This document shows positions 36,143 to 45,384 of a DNA stretch of 64,000 nt, one piece after another. The notes beneath the pieces were generated by a model. The model worked only from the letters and a program-made list of their open reading frames with translations, had not been told where the DNA came from and ran no database searches. Position 1 is the first letter of the stretch. Each line of letters opens with the position of its first letter. Both the position numbers and the translations under genes were made by a program. Source of the stretch: Sphingomonas sp. PAMC26645 (lineage in GTDB: Bacteria > Pseudomonadota > Alphaproteobacteria > Sphingomonadales > Sphingomonadaceae); NCBI RefSeq assembly GCF_004795835.1, contig NZ_CP039249.1, positions 2,331,001-2,395,000 on the forward strand. The letters run 5' to 3'.

Positions 36143-38406
36143 GGCTTGATGGCCTGCGCCGCCACTTGCATCGTGCCCGACAGGACCGCGTCGCCCGCCT
36201 GGCGGCCGACCGTGATCGGCACGGCACCGGCCGCGACCGACCAGCCGGGCCGTGCCGTGTCGTAGCGCGCGATCAGGCGCGGATCGATCGTGACGCTGAC
36301 CTGCTTGGTTTCGCCGGGTTGCAGCATGACGCGCTGGAATCCGACCAGCCTGTGCATCTGCCCGGCGGGCGCGGCATAGACCTGCGGGACGTCCGCGCCC
36401 GCGCGCTTGCCGGTGTTGGTAACCGAGAAGCTGATCGCGTCGCCAACGACCTTGAGGTCGCGATAGGCGAACTTGGTGTACGAGAGGCCGTGACCGAACG
36501 CGAAGAGCGGGGCGGCACCCTTGCGCTGATACCAGCGATAGCCGACGTCCGCGCCCTCGGGATACTCGACCGGGAACGAGGGTACGCCACCGGTCAGGTC
36601 GACCGTACTCAGGTCGAGCGTCGTCACCTTGGGCTTGGCGGCGTTGCGCGCGTCCGCTGCCTTCACGAGCGCCAGGCCGGGGATCGTCGGGCGTGGCGCC
36701 TGCGCGGCGTTGGCGGGGAACGTGACGGGCAGACGGCCCGACGGGTTCACGTCGCCGACCAGGATCGATGCGATCGCCTCGCCGCCCTTCTGGCCGGGAT
36801 ACCACGCTTCCAGGATCGCGCCGACGCGACCTGCCCATGGCATCGTCACGGGGCCGCCGGTCTCCAGCACGACCACGGTCTTCGCATTGGCGGCGGCGAC
36901 CGCGTCGATCAGCGCGTTCTGCGTCCCCGGCAGGTCGAGCGTTTCTACGTCCTGCGCTTCGGTGCGCCACTGCTCGCCGAACACGATCGCGATATCGGCC
37001 GCGCGGGCGGCGGCGGCGGCGGCCCTGACGTCGTTGCCGTCGAGATAGGTCACCTGAGCCTGAGGAAGGCGCGCCTTGATCGCCGCGAGCGGCGACGACG
37101 CGTGATAGGTAATCTTGATGAAGCTGCTGAGCGGCCCGCCGCCGGGCATCGGCAGTTCGAGCGGCACGCCGCCGACCGAACGGACCTGCGACGATCCGCC
37201 GCCCGACAGCACGCCGACATCGGCATGGCCACCGATCACAACTATCGTCTTGGCGGTCGCGGCCAGCGGCAACAGGTCGCGGTCGTTCTTGAGCAGGACG
37301 ATCCCCGCCTCGGCCGTCGCCTGCGCGACTTTCGCGTTGGCGGCGTAGTCGATCGGCTGCGGGGTTGCCGGGGTCGGCCGATCGACCAGCTCATGCGCGA
37401 TCATCGTCCGCAGGATCCGGCGGACCATGTCGTCCAGTCGCGCAGCCGGGACGGTGCCGGCGGCGACCGCGGCCTTCAGCGGCGCACCAAAGAACACCTG
37501 CTTGTCGAGTTCCTGGCCCGATTCCTGGTCGAGTCCTGCGGTTGCCGCCTTGACAGTCGAGTGCACCGCGCCCCAGTCCGACATCACCCAGCCGGTATAG
37601 CCCCAGTCCTTCTTCAGGACGGTGTTCAGCAGGAAGTCGTTCTCGCAGGCATAATGCCCGTTCACCTGGTTGTAGCCGCACATCACCGAACCGGGTTTGC
37701 CGGCTTCGATCGCCATCTCGAACGCCAGCAGGTCGCTCTCGCGCATCGGCGCTTCGGCCATCTTCGCGTCGAGCACGTTGCGGCCGCTCTCCTGCGCGTT
37801 CAGCGCGTAGTGCTTGATCGTCGAGACGATGCCGTTCGACTGGATGCCCTTGATCGCCGCGCCGGCCATCACGCCGGTCAGCAGCACGTCCTCGCTCAGA
37901 TATTCGAAATTGCGGCCGTTCCACGGATCGCGGACCAGGTTGGCGCCGCCCGCTAGCAGCACGTTGAAGCCCTTCGCGCGGGATTCGCTGCCGATCATGC
38001 GCCCACCGGCCTCGGCGATGGTCGGATCGAAGGTGGATGCGGTCAGCAGGCTGCCGGGGAGGGCGGTTGCGACATCGCCCTTGCGCATCTCGCCGCCGTT
38101 CGCGACGCCGAGACTCGCGTCGCTCTCGTACAGATCGGGAATACCGAGCCGCGGAACACCCGGAACATGCCCCGCGCCGGTCCGCGTCTCGTTCGGATTG
38201 CCCCTCTTCAGCGCCGATCCGAACGTCCCGTTGACCATCGCAATTTTCTCGTCGAGCGTCATCTGCGCGAGGATCAGCGCGGAGCGTTCGTCGGGCGTGC
38301 GGCTTGCGTCCATCCACGCCTTTGCCGGGGCGGTCTGCGCTGCCATCGGTACGCTCGTCATGAGCGCCGCTGCAGCCACGCTGGCCTGCCAGATCGTTCT
38401 CGTCAT
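36139..38406 (-). CDS. exported GH3 beta-glucosidase-type enzyme (third GH3)
   Basis: A GH3 enzyme of 755 residues, with the start taken at 38406 where GGGAGAGG precedes the ATG and a signal peptide follows (AAAALMTSVPMAAQ). The frame upstream to 38481 is not family-like. Present are VSTIKHYALNAQESGR, the nucleophile in GWVMSDWGAVHST, the sandwich domain (GIVLLKNDRDLLPLA) and a C-terminal FnIII-like domain (FGHGLSYTKFAYR). First gene of a coupled pair with the frameshifted GH3. It diverges from a LysR gene whose start is 134 bases away, a likely regulator. Periplasmic cleavage of beta-glycosides is the probable role. Confidence 0.93.
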   Translation of the reverse strand: MTRTIWQASVAAAALMTSVPMAAQTAPAKAWMDASRTPDERSALILAQMTLDEKIAMVNGTFGSALKRGNPNETRTGAGHVPGVPRLGIPDLYESDASLGVANGGEMRKGDVATALPGSLLTASTFDPTIAEAGGRMIGSESRAKGFNVLLAGGANLVRDPWNGRNFEYLSEDVLLTGVMAGAAIKGIQSNGIVSTIKHYALNAQESGRNVLDAKMAEAPMRESDLLAFEMAIEAGKPGSVMCGYNQVNGHYACENDFLLNTVLKKDWGYTGWVMSDWGAVHSTVKAATAGLDQESGQELDKQVFFGAPLKAAVAAGTVPAARLDDMVRRILRTMIAHELVDRPTPATPQPIDYAANAKVAQATAEAGIVLLKNDRDLLPLAATAKTIVVIGGHADVGVLSGGGSSQVRSVGGVPLELPMPGGGPLSSFIKITYHASSPLAAIKARLPQAQVTYLDGNDVRAAAAAARAADIAIVFGEQWRTEAQDVETLDLPGTQNALIDAVAAANAKTVVVLETGGPVTMPWAGRVGAILEAWYPGQKGGEAIASILVGDVNPSGRLPVTFPANAAQAPRPTIPGLALVKAADARNAAKPKVTTLDLSTVDLTGGVPSFPVEYPEGADVGYRWYQRKGAAPLFAFGHGLSYTKFAYRDLKVVGDAISFSVTNTGKRAGADVPQVYAAPAGQMHRLVGFQRVMLQPGETKQVSVTIDPRLIARYDTARPGWSVAAGAVPITVGRQAGDAVLSGTMQVAAQAIKP

Positions 38407-38483
38407 ATGCCTCTCCCGCTTTTTTCTCGCTTGCACCCTTATCGAAGGCGCGCGATGATTTAAGAAATAGAGATTACGCATAG

Positions 38484-38502
38484 ATCAATTCGTATTTGTG
38501 AT
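38484..38502. promoter_or_regulatory. candidate LysR-type binding site
   Basis: ATCA-N11-TGAT, an inverted repeat with the spacing typical of LysR (T-N11-A) sites, lies between the divergent GH3 and LysR start codons. It is a single eye-found site with no second copy. Confidence 0.35.
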
Positions 38503-38539
38503 TGCTCGCGACCAACGCCGTATCGATGAAGAGGTCAGC

Positions 38540-39472
38540 ATGTCGAAGTCTCCCAGCATGTCTAGCCTTCGACTGTTCATGCAGATCGCGCATAATCTGA
38601 GCTTCAGCGAGACCGCGCGGATGACGAACGTCTCGCAACCTGCACTCAGCCGTACGATCCGCCTGCTCGAAGAGACGCTGGACGTCCGCCTGTTCGACCG
38701 GAATTCTCGCAACGTCACCTTGACGACGGCGGGGGAGACTCTTCTGCCGATCGTCGAGCGTCTAACCGCGGACTTCGACCACGCATTTACCTCGGTGCGT
38801 CAAAATTTCGCTGGAGAGCGAGGCCGCGTGGTCGTCGGTGCGCTGCCGTCGGTCGCGGCGGGGGCACTCCCCGGCATGATCGCGGGTTTCCAGGCAATTT
38901 ACCCATTGGTCGAGATCATCCTGCACGATCATCTCTCGGGTACGCTCTATCAGGAAATGCAGGATCGACAGATCGATCTCGCCATCACGACGCCGCCCGA
39001 CGAGGACAATTTCCAGTTCGAACCGTTACTCGAAGACGATTACGTGCTGGTCTGCCGTACCGGCCATGCAGTCGATCTGCCCGGTACGGCCGACTGGTCG
39101 ATCTTCGCGGAAAATCCGTTCATCGCGATGGCGGCGCGGAGCAGCGTCCGTGCCCTGACCGATACGGCCTTCATCAAGGCGGCCGTCAGCGTGAAGCCAC
39201 TGTACGAATGTACGCAACTTGCGACGATGGGCGGGTTGCTCGCGGCCGGTCTCGGGATCAGCGCGCTACCCCAATCGACGCTCGCCATGCTGGGGCAGGT
39301 TACGCTCGTCTCCCGTCCGCTGACGGCTCCTATGATTAGCCGGACGATCGGCATGGCGTGGCTCGCCGATCGCACTTTGCCGCCAGCCGCGTCGGCATTC
39401 CTCCAGCATGTTCTGGCCCGTTGGCCACGTCTCACGGTGAGTTTGGCTAGCTCTAACGATCCAAAGAGCTGA
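38540..39472 (+). CDS. LysR-family transcriptional regulator
   Basis: A regulator of 310 residues. The winged helix-turn-helix (about 6-65) reads LRLFMQIAHNLSFSETARMTNVSQPALSRTIRLLEETLDVRLFDR. The effector-binding domain follows (VVVGALPSVAAGALPGMIAGF). The ATG at 38540 is chosen for GAAGAGG five bases before it and normal LysR N-terminal length; 38498 is possible. The cofactor pocket resembles LysR proteins that sense aromatic or acidic metabolites, which cannot be refined. It probably controls the divergent GH3 pair and perhaps the nearby receptors. Confidence 0.9.
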   Translation: MSKSPSMSSLRLFMQIAHNLSFSETARMTNVSQPALSRTIRLLEETLDVRLFDRNSRNVTLTTAGETLLPIVERLTADFDHAFTSVRQNFAGERGRVVVGALPSVAAGALPGMIAGFQAIYPLVEIILHDHLSGTLYQEMQDRQIDLAITTPPDEDNFQFEPLLEDDYVLVCRTGHAVDLPGTADWSIFAENPFIAMAARSSVRALTDTAFIKAAVSVKPLYECTQLATMGGLLAAGLGISALPQSTLAMLGQVTLVSRPLTAPMISRTIGMAWLADRTLPPAASAFLQHVLARWPRLTVSLASSNDPKS

Positions 39473-40016
39473 TCTGGTAAATCGTGGATACCAGTAGAAT
39501 ACTCTGTGAGTCCGTAGTGTATTCTGCCTCGTCGAGTATCCTCGGCTGATGGTAGTTTGGAGGCCGCCTTACTTGACAACAGTTTCGCTGGCGATCCGCC
39601 GACCGAGCGTCTGAAGTTGGGCAACAAGGCAAGGTGGCGAAATATCCGCTTCTGGGTCCAAACCCCCGAGGCGAGGAACCCGACCGATCCGGCGCTCTCG
39701 TCGTCGGACATCATCGCAGCATTGGCCTCGGACGCAAAGTATCCAGGGTTCTTCGTCAACCGCTATCCCGCGCAGGCCAGTTTGCCAGCAAGCGAGCGGT
39801 CAACGCTTCGAGCCAACCCTTGGAGACGGCACAGGAAGCGTCGCCGCTCGCACGAGATCGAATAGCGCGACATGGTTCACTTCAAGCGGCGGTCGGGAGG
39901 CGGGCGGTTGCGTTCCGCGAGCGGTCGGCGATCGCGCCAGATTTGGCAGACTACCTAGACGCGCACGCCAGGAATGGCGCGACGCCGACCTTCGGGGATA
40001 CTGTCACCGCACCCGA
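39473..40016. other. 544-base stretch with no recognised gene
   Basis: Several short frames are open (for example 39557-39865 on the plus strand), but none gives a family I know, a good ribosome site or a convincing codon pattern. An AT-rich 7-bp inverted repeat (AGAATAC at 39496-39502, GTATTCT at 39519-39525) lies just after the LysR stop. The stretch may be a decayed gene or insertion remnant. Confidence 0.4.
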
Positions 40017-40811
40017 TTACTTCGGCTTCATGAACTTCAGTGTCATTCGGTCGCTCTCGCCAATGGCAGCGTAACGCGCGCGATCGTGATCACCGTCCGC
40101 GAAGCCCGGCGGCAGTGTCCACACCCCCTTGGGGTAGTCGTGCGTATCCTTGGAATTGGAATTAATCGCGCTCTCGCCGGCGAGCCTGAAGCCGGCTTTG
40201 GTCGCATAGGCGAGGACGGACGAACGCTTCATGTAACCGCTGCGCGCCTCCTCGATCGTACCGGACGCCTCGGGCAAGTGATGCTCGACGACGCCCAGCG
40301 TGCCGCCCGGTTTCAGCATGGCGAACATCTGATCGAAGGCCGCCTGCGTCCGGTCGGTCGCACCGAAGCGCCAATTATGGACGTTGCGGAAGGTCAGGAC
40401 GACGTCCGCGCTGCCCGCTGGCACCGAGGTCGCGCCCGGTCCGGCCGGGAATGTCGCGAATCTCACGGAGCCGTACGCAGACGGCGCTGCGGACTGTTTG
40501 GCCTTGACGGCAGCAAGCCCTTTGTCGTCCGGCCCGGCCGCATACAGCGTCCCATGCGCTGCCAGATACGGACCGAGGATTTCCGTGTACCACCCCCCGC
40601 TCGGCCAAATTTCGACCACGGTGTCCGTGGGTTTCACCCCGAAGAAGCGCAGCGTCTCGACGGGGTGGCGATAGCGATCGCGCGCGACGTTGGCAGGTGA
40701 GCGCGTTGACGCCTTTACCGCTGCCATCAGGGCAGGCGACGATGCCGGCCGAGCGGCAGCGACGGAGCCGGCGGTAAGCACCAAGGCGAGGAGGGCAGGG
40801 CCAGAACGCAT
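40017..40811 (-). CDS. exported methyltransferase-like protein
   Basis: A protein of 264 residues with a class I SAM-methyltransferase-like core. The start at 40811 gives a signal peptide (ALLALVLTAGSVAAA) and follows AAAGG; a longer frame to 40931 is not supported. The core has RYRHPVETLRFFGV, then TVVEIWPSGGWYTEILGPYL, where the usual DLGCGTG is replaced by EIWPSGG. Later come VVLTFRNVHNW and LKPGGTLGVVEHH. SAM is not known in the periplasm, so an exported methyltransferase fold is puzzling; such proteins are common in proteobacteria, but their function is unknown to me. It appears monocistronic. Confidence 0.82.
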   Translation of the reverse strand: MRSGPALLALVLTAGSVAAARPASSPALMAAVKASTRSPANVARDRYRHPVETLRFFGVKPTDTVVEIWPSGGWYTEILGPYLAAHGTLYAAGPDDKGLAAVKAKQSAAPSAYGSVRFATFPAGPGATSVPAGSADVVLTFRNVHNWRFGATDRTQAAFDQMFAMLKPGGTLGVVEHHLPEASGTIEEARSGYMKRSSVLAYATKAGFRLAGESAINSNSKDTHDYPKGVWTLPPGFADGDHDRARYAAIGESDRMTLKFMKPK

Positions 40812-41154
40812 AACGTACCTTTCGCGAGGGAGGTGCAGTGTTACCCGATCATGGCGCGCAACAGAAGTCCGCTTTCTGGTACCCTCAAGACCATACGCAG
40901 AGATTTCTCGCCAAGAGTTCCAGGGCGTCAACTGTGTTTAATCACGGCAATAGGCTGCTATCAGGATTCAAATCGTAATGCTTACGCGGCGAAAGTCGGG
41001 CGGATCGAAGTGCGCTCCGAATGACCGGAGATGGGCCATTACTGCCGATAGGTCTGTCACGATACGCGATTTGCGCTGAATGGTATTCGTGCCGATACAA
41101 TCAATCGTTATAATGGGCTCGCACTGTACGTAACTGCTTCTTTTGCTAGGCGGC
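40812..41154. other. noncoding stretch upstream of the methyltransferase-like gene
   Basis: About 340 bases with no supported gene. A TATAAT hexamer occurs at 41109-41114 on the plus strand, but no ORF or convincing -35 goes with it. The leftward promoter of the methyltransferase-like gene should lie in the right-hand part of the 40820-41000 block. Confidence 0.4.
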
Positions 41155-42762
41155 TCAAGCCACGTATTTGATTGCGAAGTGAATGGGTACGCTGATCATG
41201 AACCCAAGATTCTCGCCGTCCATTGTCACCAATTCCCCCGAACTGGCCTCCAACAGCGATCGAGCAATCGCGAGACCAAGACCGGTCCCACCCTTGTCCC
41301 GCTTGGTAGTAAAGAACGGCTCGAACAATCGTGCCCGGTCTGCAAGAGACGCGCCGTGACCGTCATCGACGACTAGGAGTTTCAGGGAGGTATCCTCGAC
41401 AAGCATACGGATCGTCACCGATCGGGCGTTTGCCTGTCGGCTGTTTTCCAACAATGTTACGAGAACGGCCTCCAACGTCGCCGCTGGCACACGGACCATG
41501 GGTAGGGCGGAGTCACAGACAAATTCGATCGCGAAACTCGCCGTTCTCCAGGAATTGGCGACCCTCGTGACAACTTCCCCGGCGTTGATGCTAGCGTCTT
41601 CCGGTTCCGCCATGTCGGCACGAGCCAAGTCCAGCAGTCGCGTTACCAAAAGGGTCAGCCGGCGCGCGTCGGCTTCAGCATTCGCCAGGAAGCGGTAGCG
41701 ATCTTCCGCGACCATATCGGGGTGATCCTGAAGCAATTCTACCGCGCCGCGGATGCCGGCGAGCGGGGTCTTGAACTCGTGGCTGACCGCGTGGGCGAAG
41801 TCGCGCAGATAGCGCGAGCGACGCTCGATCGCCGCCGCCATCACCGCGAAATCGGCGTAGAGGCCCTGGATCTCGATCGCCGCGGTCGGTGGCGGATTGG
41901 GGACGCGACCGCGGCCGCTCGCGACGGCGCGCGTCGCCGCGCCGAGCTGTTCGATCGGGCGCGTGACGCCGCGGGAGATGATGCCGCTCAGCACCACGAG
42001 CAACCCGAAGATCGCAGCGATCCCCAACGCTATCTTGCCGCGGTCTTCGTACAATCCCCGGAACAGCGCACGGGCCGAGCGCGACAGCAGGAGCACGCCG
42101 ACCACGCGGTCGCCGACGATGATCGGGCGCGCGTAATGGACGCGGATCGCTGCTGCTCGGGACAGCCATTCGAAACGGTACGTCGCGCGGTATGCTCCGT
42201 TGCGGCGGAGCACGGTCGTGGCGCGCCCAGCAAGTGCGGCGGCAACTTCGGGGAGTGCGGCGTAGCTGCCGATGGCCGAACTCCCGGCGACGATGCTGCC
42301 GTTGCGATCGAGAAGGATGATCGAGGCGAAAGTGGTGGCCCGCGTCGCGTCCATGATCGGCGAAAGGAGCGCGGCGGCGACCACCGCGTCGGGCGATGGT
42401 CTAGGGCCAGCCGCGACCGGGGGCCGCTCCGCACCGATCGGCGTCGTGCTGAGGTCGATGCCGGATGCGGGCGCCTGCACGTAGGGGTTGTCGTCGCCTG
42501 CAACCTCGTGATGCGCGACACGACCGAGGGGTGCGGCAGGCCAGAGCGCCGCAGCGGTCGCGGACAGCGCCACACCCTGCGCGATCAGCTCGGCCTCGGT
42601 CTGGCGAACGAGCGTGTTCTCGTAGACACGCAGGAACACCGCGCCGAACCCGGGTAGCGCGGCGACCAGAAACAGCGTCGCGAACAGGATCGTCCGTAAG
42701 CGCATCCGGGGCCAGTGGCGTTTCGCGCAGTCCTTGATCCTGCCGATCACGAAGTCATGCAC
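41155..42762 (-). CDS. membrane sensor histidine kinase
   Basis: A two-component sensor of 535 residues. Transmembrane helices at about 24-44 and 243-263 flank a ~195-residue periplasmic sensor domain. A HAMP-like linker follows, then the dimerisation helix with the phospho-accepting His328 in HAVSHEFKTPLAGI. The ATPase domain has an N-box (LLENSRQAN), a G1 box (VVDDGHG) and a G2 box (GGTGLGLAIARS). The start overlaps the end of the response regulator gene, and the three genes here form one coupled operon led by a DUF4173 membrane protein. The signal is unknown. Confidence 0.92.
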   Translation of the reverse strand: MHDFVIGRIKDCAKRHWPRMRLRTILFATLFLVAALPGFGAVFLRVYENTLVRQTEAELIAQGVALSATAAALWPAAPLGRVAHHEVAGDDNPYVQAPASGIDLSTTPIGAERPPVAAGPRPSPDAVVAAALLSPIMDATRATTFASIILLDRNGSIVAGSSAIGSYAALPEVAAALAGRATTVLRRNGAYRATYRFEWLSRAAAIRVHYARPIIVGDRVVGVLLLSRSARALFRGLYEDRGKIALGIAAIFGLLVVLSGIISRGVTRPIEQLGAATRAVASGRGRVPNPPPTAAIEIQGLYADFAVMAAAIERRSRYLRDFAHAVSHEFKTPLAGIRGAVELLQDHPDMVAEDRYRFLANAEADARRLTLLVTRLLDLARADMAEPEDASINAGEVVTRVANSWRTASFAIEFVCDSALPMVRVPAATLEAVLVTLLENSRQANARSVTIRMLVEDTSLKLLVVDDGHGASLADRARLFEPFFTTKRDKGGTGLGLAIARSLLEASSGELVTMDGENLGFMISVPIHFAIKYVA

Positions 42763-43469
42763 GATCCGAGGCGATAGCCGATCCCCGCGCGCGTCTCGAT
42801 CAGGTCGTCGGCACCGGCCTTCGCGAACTTGCCGCGCAGGTTGCGGATGTGGCTGTCGATCGTCCGGTCGGTGACCGCGAAACCGGGGCCATGCAGCCGG
42901 TCGATGATCGCGTCGCGGCTAAACACCCGACCCGGCATGGACGCGAGCAGCCGCAGGATCTGGAACTCGGTAACGGTCAGCGCGATCTCGACCTCGTTCC
43001 AGAGCGCGCGCCAGCCTTCCAGATCGAGCCGCAACCGGCCATGCGAGAGGTCGCGCCCGTCCTCGATGTTCGGCGCCCGCGCGGACGTGCGGCGCAGGAT
43101 CGCCATGACCCGCGCTACTACCTCGCGCGGCGAAAACGGCTTCACCACATAATCGTCGGCGCCGAGTTCGATGCCGAGCACCCGGTCGATCTCGTCGTCG
43201 CGGCTCGACAGGAAAAGGATCGGTATGTCCGCCCCGCCCTCTCCGCCGCGAAGCCGTCGACATACCTCCAGTCCGTCCATCCGCGGCATGTTGATGTCGA
43301 GCACGACAAGGTCGGGCGCATGCGTCTCGACAAGCGCAAGCGCGGCTTCGCCGTCCGCCGCCTCGATCGCGCTGAGTCCGGCCTTGTCGAACGCGAACAC
43401 GAGCAGTTGGCGAATATGAGGATCGTCGTCGACGACCAGGATAGTGCGGGGCATCGGGCATAGGATCAT
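42747..43469 (-). CDS. OmpR/PhoB-family response regulator
   Basis: A regulator of 240 residues. The receiver domain has the acidic pocket VVDDD, the phospho-accepting Asp58 in VVLDINMPRMDG and Lys110 in YVVKPFSP. The C-terminal winged helix is of the OmpR type (LTVTEFQILRLLAS, then TDRTIDSHIRNLRGKF and ETRAGIGYRL). The start at 43469 overlaps the DUF4173 stop (ATGA); MPRTILV at 43454 is an alternative. The frame is open far upstream to 43751, but that is out-of-frame DUF4173 coding sequence. Partner of the overlapping histidine kinase. Confidence 0.94.
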   Translation of the reverse strand: MILCPMPRTILVVDDDPHIRQLLVFAFDKAGLSAIEAADGEAALALVETHAPDLVVLDINMPRMDGLEVCRRLRGGEGGADIPILFLSSRDDEIDRVLGIELGADDYVVKPFSPREVVARVMAILRRTSARAPNIEDGRDLSHGRLRLDLEGWRALWNEVEIALTVTEFQILRLLASMPGRVFSRDAIIDRLHGPGFAVTDRTIDSHIRNLRGKFAKAGADDLIETRAGIGYRLGSCMTS

Positions 43470-45082
43470 TGTTGCGCGCCCGGCGTCAACGGCTTTGGTG
43501 CTGGCGCTGTAGGTGAAGGTGGCAGCGGTGCAGACGTCTTCGACGCCTGAATGGGTAGCGGCGCCAACGTCTCCTCGACCATTGGGGGCGGCAGGATCAG
43601 CCCGTCGCAGCTTCGTCCGTCCGGCGCGGACCGCAAACGCGGCGCCTTGGTGCCGAACATCGCCCGGACGGTCGCAAGCCGTCTCGCATTGCGCGGCGTC
43701 CAGCGACGCCAATAGGCTTGCCCGTCCGCGGTTTCGACCTGACTTTCCCACCGCAGATACGCCAGCCGGTCGCGCAGACCGGGCTGTTTCGCGTGCTGCT
43801 CCAGCATCGCCAGCGAGACCAGCGACGATGACCCGAGCCGCGCCATATAACAGAGGTCTAGCGGCGGTCCCGCCTTACCTCTGACGAGTGTCGTGCGGAC
43901 ATTCCAAGCCGCGGCGGTCGCACCAAGATCGACGACGCTCGCCCCCACCAACACCGTAACCGCGGCCAGGGCATTGGCGTTGATCAGCCACGATGCTGAC
44001 TTGCCTGCCAGCAATCGCCAGCCGATCAGCGCCAGCCCCGTCGCTACCAGCCCCATCCAAGCAAGCGCGGACAGTCGCAATACCGTCATCCCGTAGGCGT
44101 CGACATAATCGAGCGTTCGCAATGCACTCGACGCCACCAGCAGCAGGTTCTGCACGATCCACACCATCACGAGCCGCCGCACCAGCGGGCTCGCCGCGGC
44201 AGCACTGCCCGGACGTAATGCCAGCAGCACGAACACAGCGGCGAGCAATGCGGTCACGATCAACGAATACGCACCACGATGCGCATAGTCCGCCATCGTC
44301 ACGCCCGCAGGCAATCCTGCGCCGCTCCACAGGAACACGATGTCGAGCGCATTCTCGACTGCGAAAATCACATTGAACGTCACAAGCGACAGGATCAGCG
44401 TCGCCACCCCCGGCTCGAACGCCGTGCCGATCGAGCGTTCGCCGATCTGCGTTGCCCGCGTCGTGCGCCGACTTGGCCGCAAGCTTGCCCAGATCGTAAT
44501 CAGCACACAGAGCCCGAACACCGTCCGCCATGTCACTGCCCACGGATCCGGCAGCACGATCCGCGAAAATGCCTGACCGATCAGCGGATTGGCGTTCGCG
44601 AACAGCCCAAGGAAAACCACACCGCCTACCGAGGGCAACGCGACGACAGCCCCGATTGCGCGGAAGCCGCCGGAGGACGTCCCTCGACGCTGGCGGACCA
44701 TCGACAGCCGCGCAGCATCCTTCAACGGCGCAACGACGGCAGACATCGCGTGCCAGCCAAGCCTGCGCGCCCAGGCGAGTGCATCGTCGAACCCGTGACG
44801 CGGCAGGAGTGCGGCAAGCGATAGCGCGGTCCAGAACAGAACCCAGCCGAGGACACTTGGATCGTCGACGAGCACCGCCGCCAATCCGGCGCCGGCAATC
44901 AACGCCGGTCGCGCCAATCCGTCATGCCAGATCGCCCGTCGCGTCAGCAACAGGGCGGTGATCCAGGCGAACGCGAACCCGCCAACAACCGCGCCATTGC
45001 CATCGTCGATCAGTATTTCCGCCAGCACGATCAGCGCGAGAGCAGCGCCGGCCTTGGCCATCAGTTTTCCATTGCGGTTCAT
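43466..45082 (-). CDS. DUF4173-type integral membrane protein
   Basis: A membrane protein of 538 residues with roughly ten or more hydrophobic segments and a soluble C-terminal region of about 130 residues. It fits the DUF4153/DUF4173 group. The most diagnostic stretch is DYAHRGAYSLIVTALLAAVFVLLAL, broken here by the conserved HRGAY, with LVTFNVIFAVENALDIVFLW before it. The C-terminus is proline-rich. It leads a three-gene operon with the response regulator and kinase, joined by an ATGA overlap. A role in sensing or envelope function with that system is implied by the coupling, not shown. Confidence 0.85.
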   Translation of the reverse strand: MNRNGKLMAKAGAALALIVLAEILIDDGNGAVVGGFAFAWITALLLTRRAIWHDGLARPALIAGAGLAAVLVDDPSVLGWVLFWTALSLAALLPRHGFDDALAWARRLGWHAMSAVVAPLKDAARLSMVRQRRGTSSGGFRAIGAVVALPSVGGVVFLGLFANANPLIGQAFSRIVLPDPWAVTWRTVFGLCVLITIWASLRPSRRTTRATQIGERSIGTAFEPGVATLILSLVTFNVIFAVENALDIVFLWSGAGLPAGVTMADYAHRGAYSLIVTALLAAVFVLLALRPGSAAAASPLVRRLVMVWIVQNLLLVASSALRTLDYVDAYGMTVLRLSALAWMGLVATGLALIGWRLLAGKSASWLINANALAAVTVLVGASVVDLGATAAAWNVRTTLVRGKAGPPLDLCYMARLGSSSLVSLAMLEQHAKQPGLRDRLAYLRWESQVETADGQAYWRRWTPRNARRLATVRAMFGTKAPRLRSAPDGRSCDGLILPPPMVEETLAPLPIQASKTSAPLPPSPTAPAPKPLTPGAQQ

Positions 45083-45384
45083 CTTCGCACTCCCCGATTG
45101 TCGTGGATCGGCTTTGCCGCGGTCCCGTGAGCGTCGGATCGCGAGGTCCGTGTGCGGTCCGTTCGCTTGTCGTGCAGATCCTGTGCAGAGGATGAATCCA
45201 AACCCGGCCGGTTTCCCTCAACCTGCGTTGCGAATGCCTCGGCACAGGGCTGGCCTCGCCTTGGGGGGTATCGACACATGGCGTGCAAAGACCGGATCGG
45301 CCGGCGTTTCGTAACGAAGCGTTGTCGTCTGTCCGTTACCCGTTCGCCGATGCAGAACCGGATTCCTCACCAGCGCTACGGCCT
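45083..45384. other. divergent intergenic region, DUF4173 operon and yqiJ-like gene
   Basis: 302 bases between divergent genes. The yqiJ-like frame is open to 45283, but those residues do not look like a protein start. No clear operator was seen. Confidence 0.4.

Noticed and set aside
39557..39865. 102-codon ORF after the LysR gene
   Set aside because: No ribosome site, no known family, and overlapping frames of similar quality on both strands.
41109..41114. TATAAT promoter element on the plus strand
   Set aside because: No good -35 box at the right spacing and no gene or RNA downstream in that direction; it points into the 3' end of the kinase gene.
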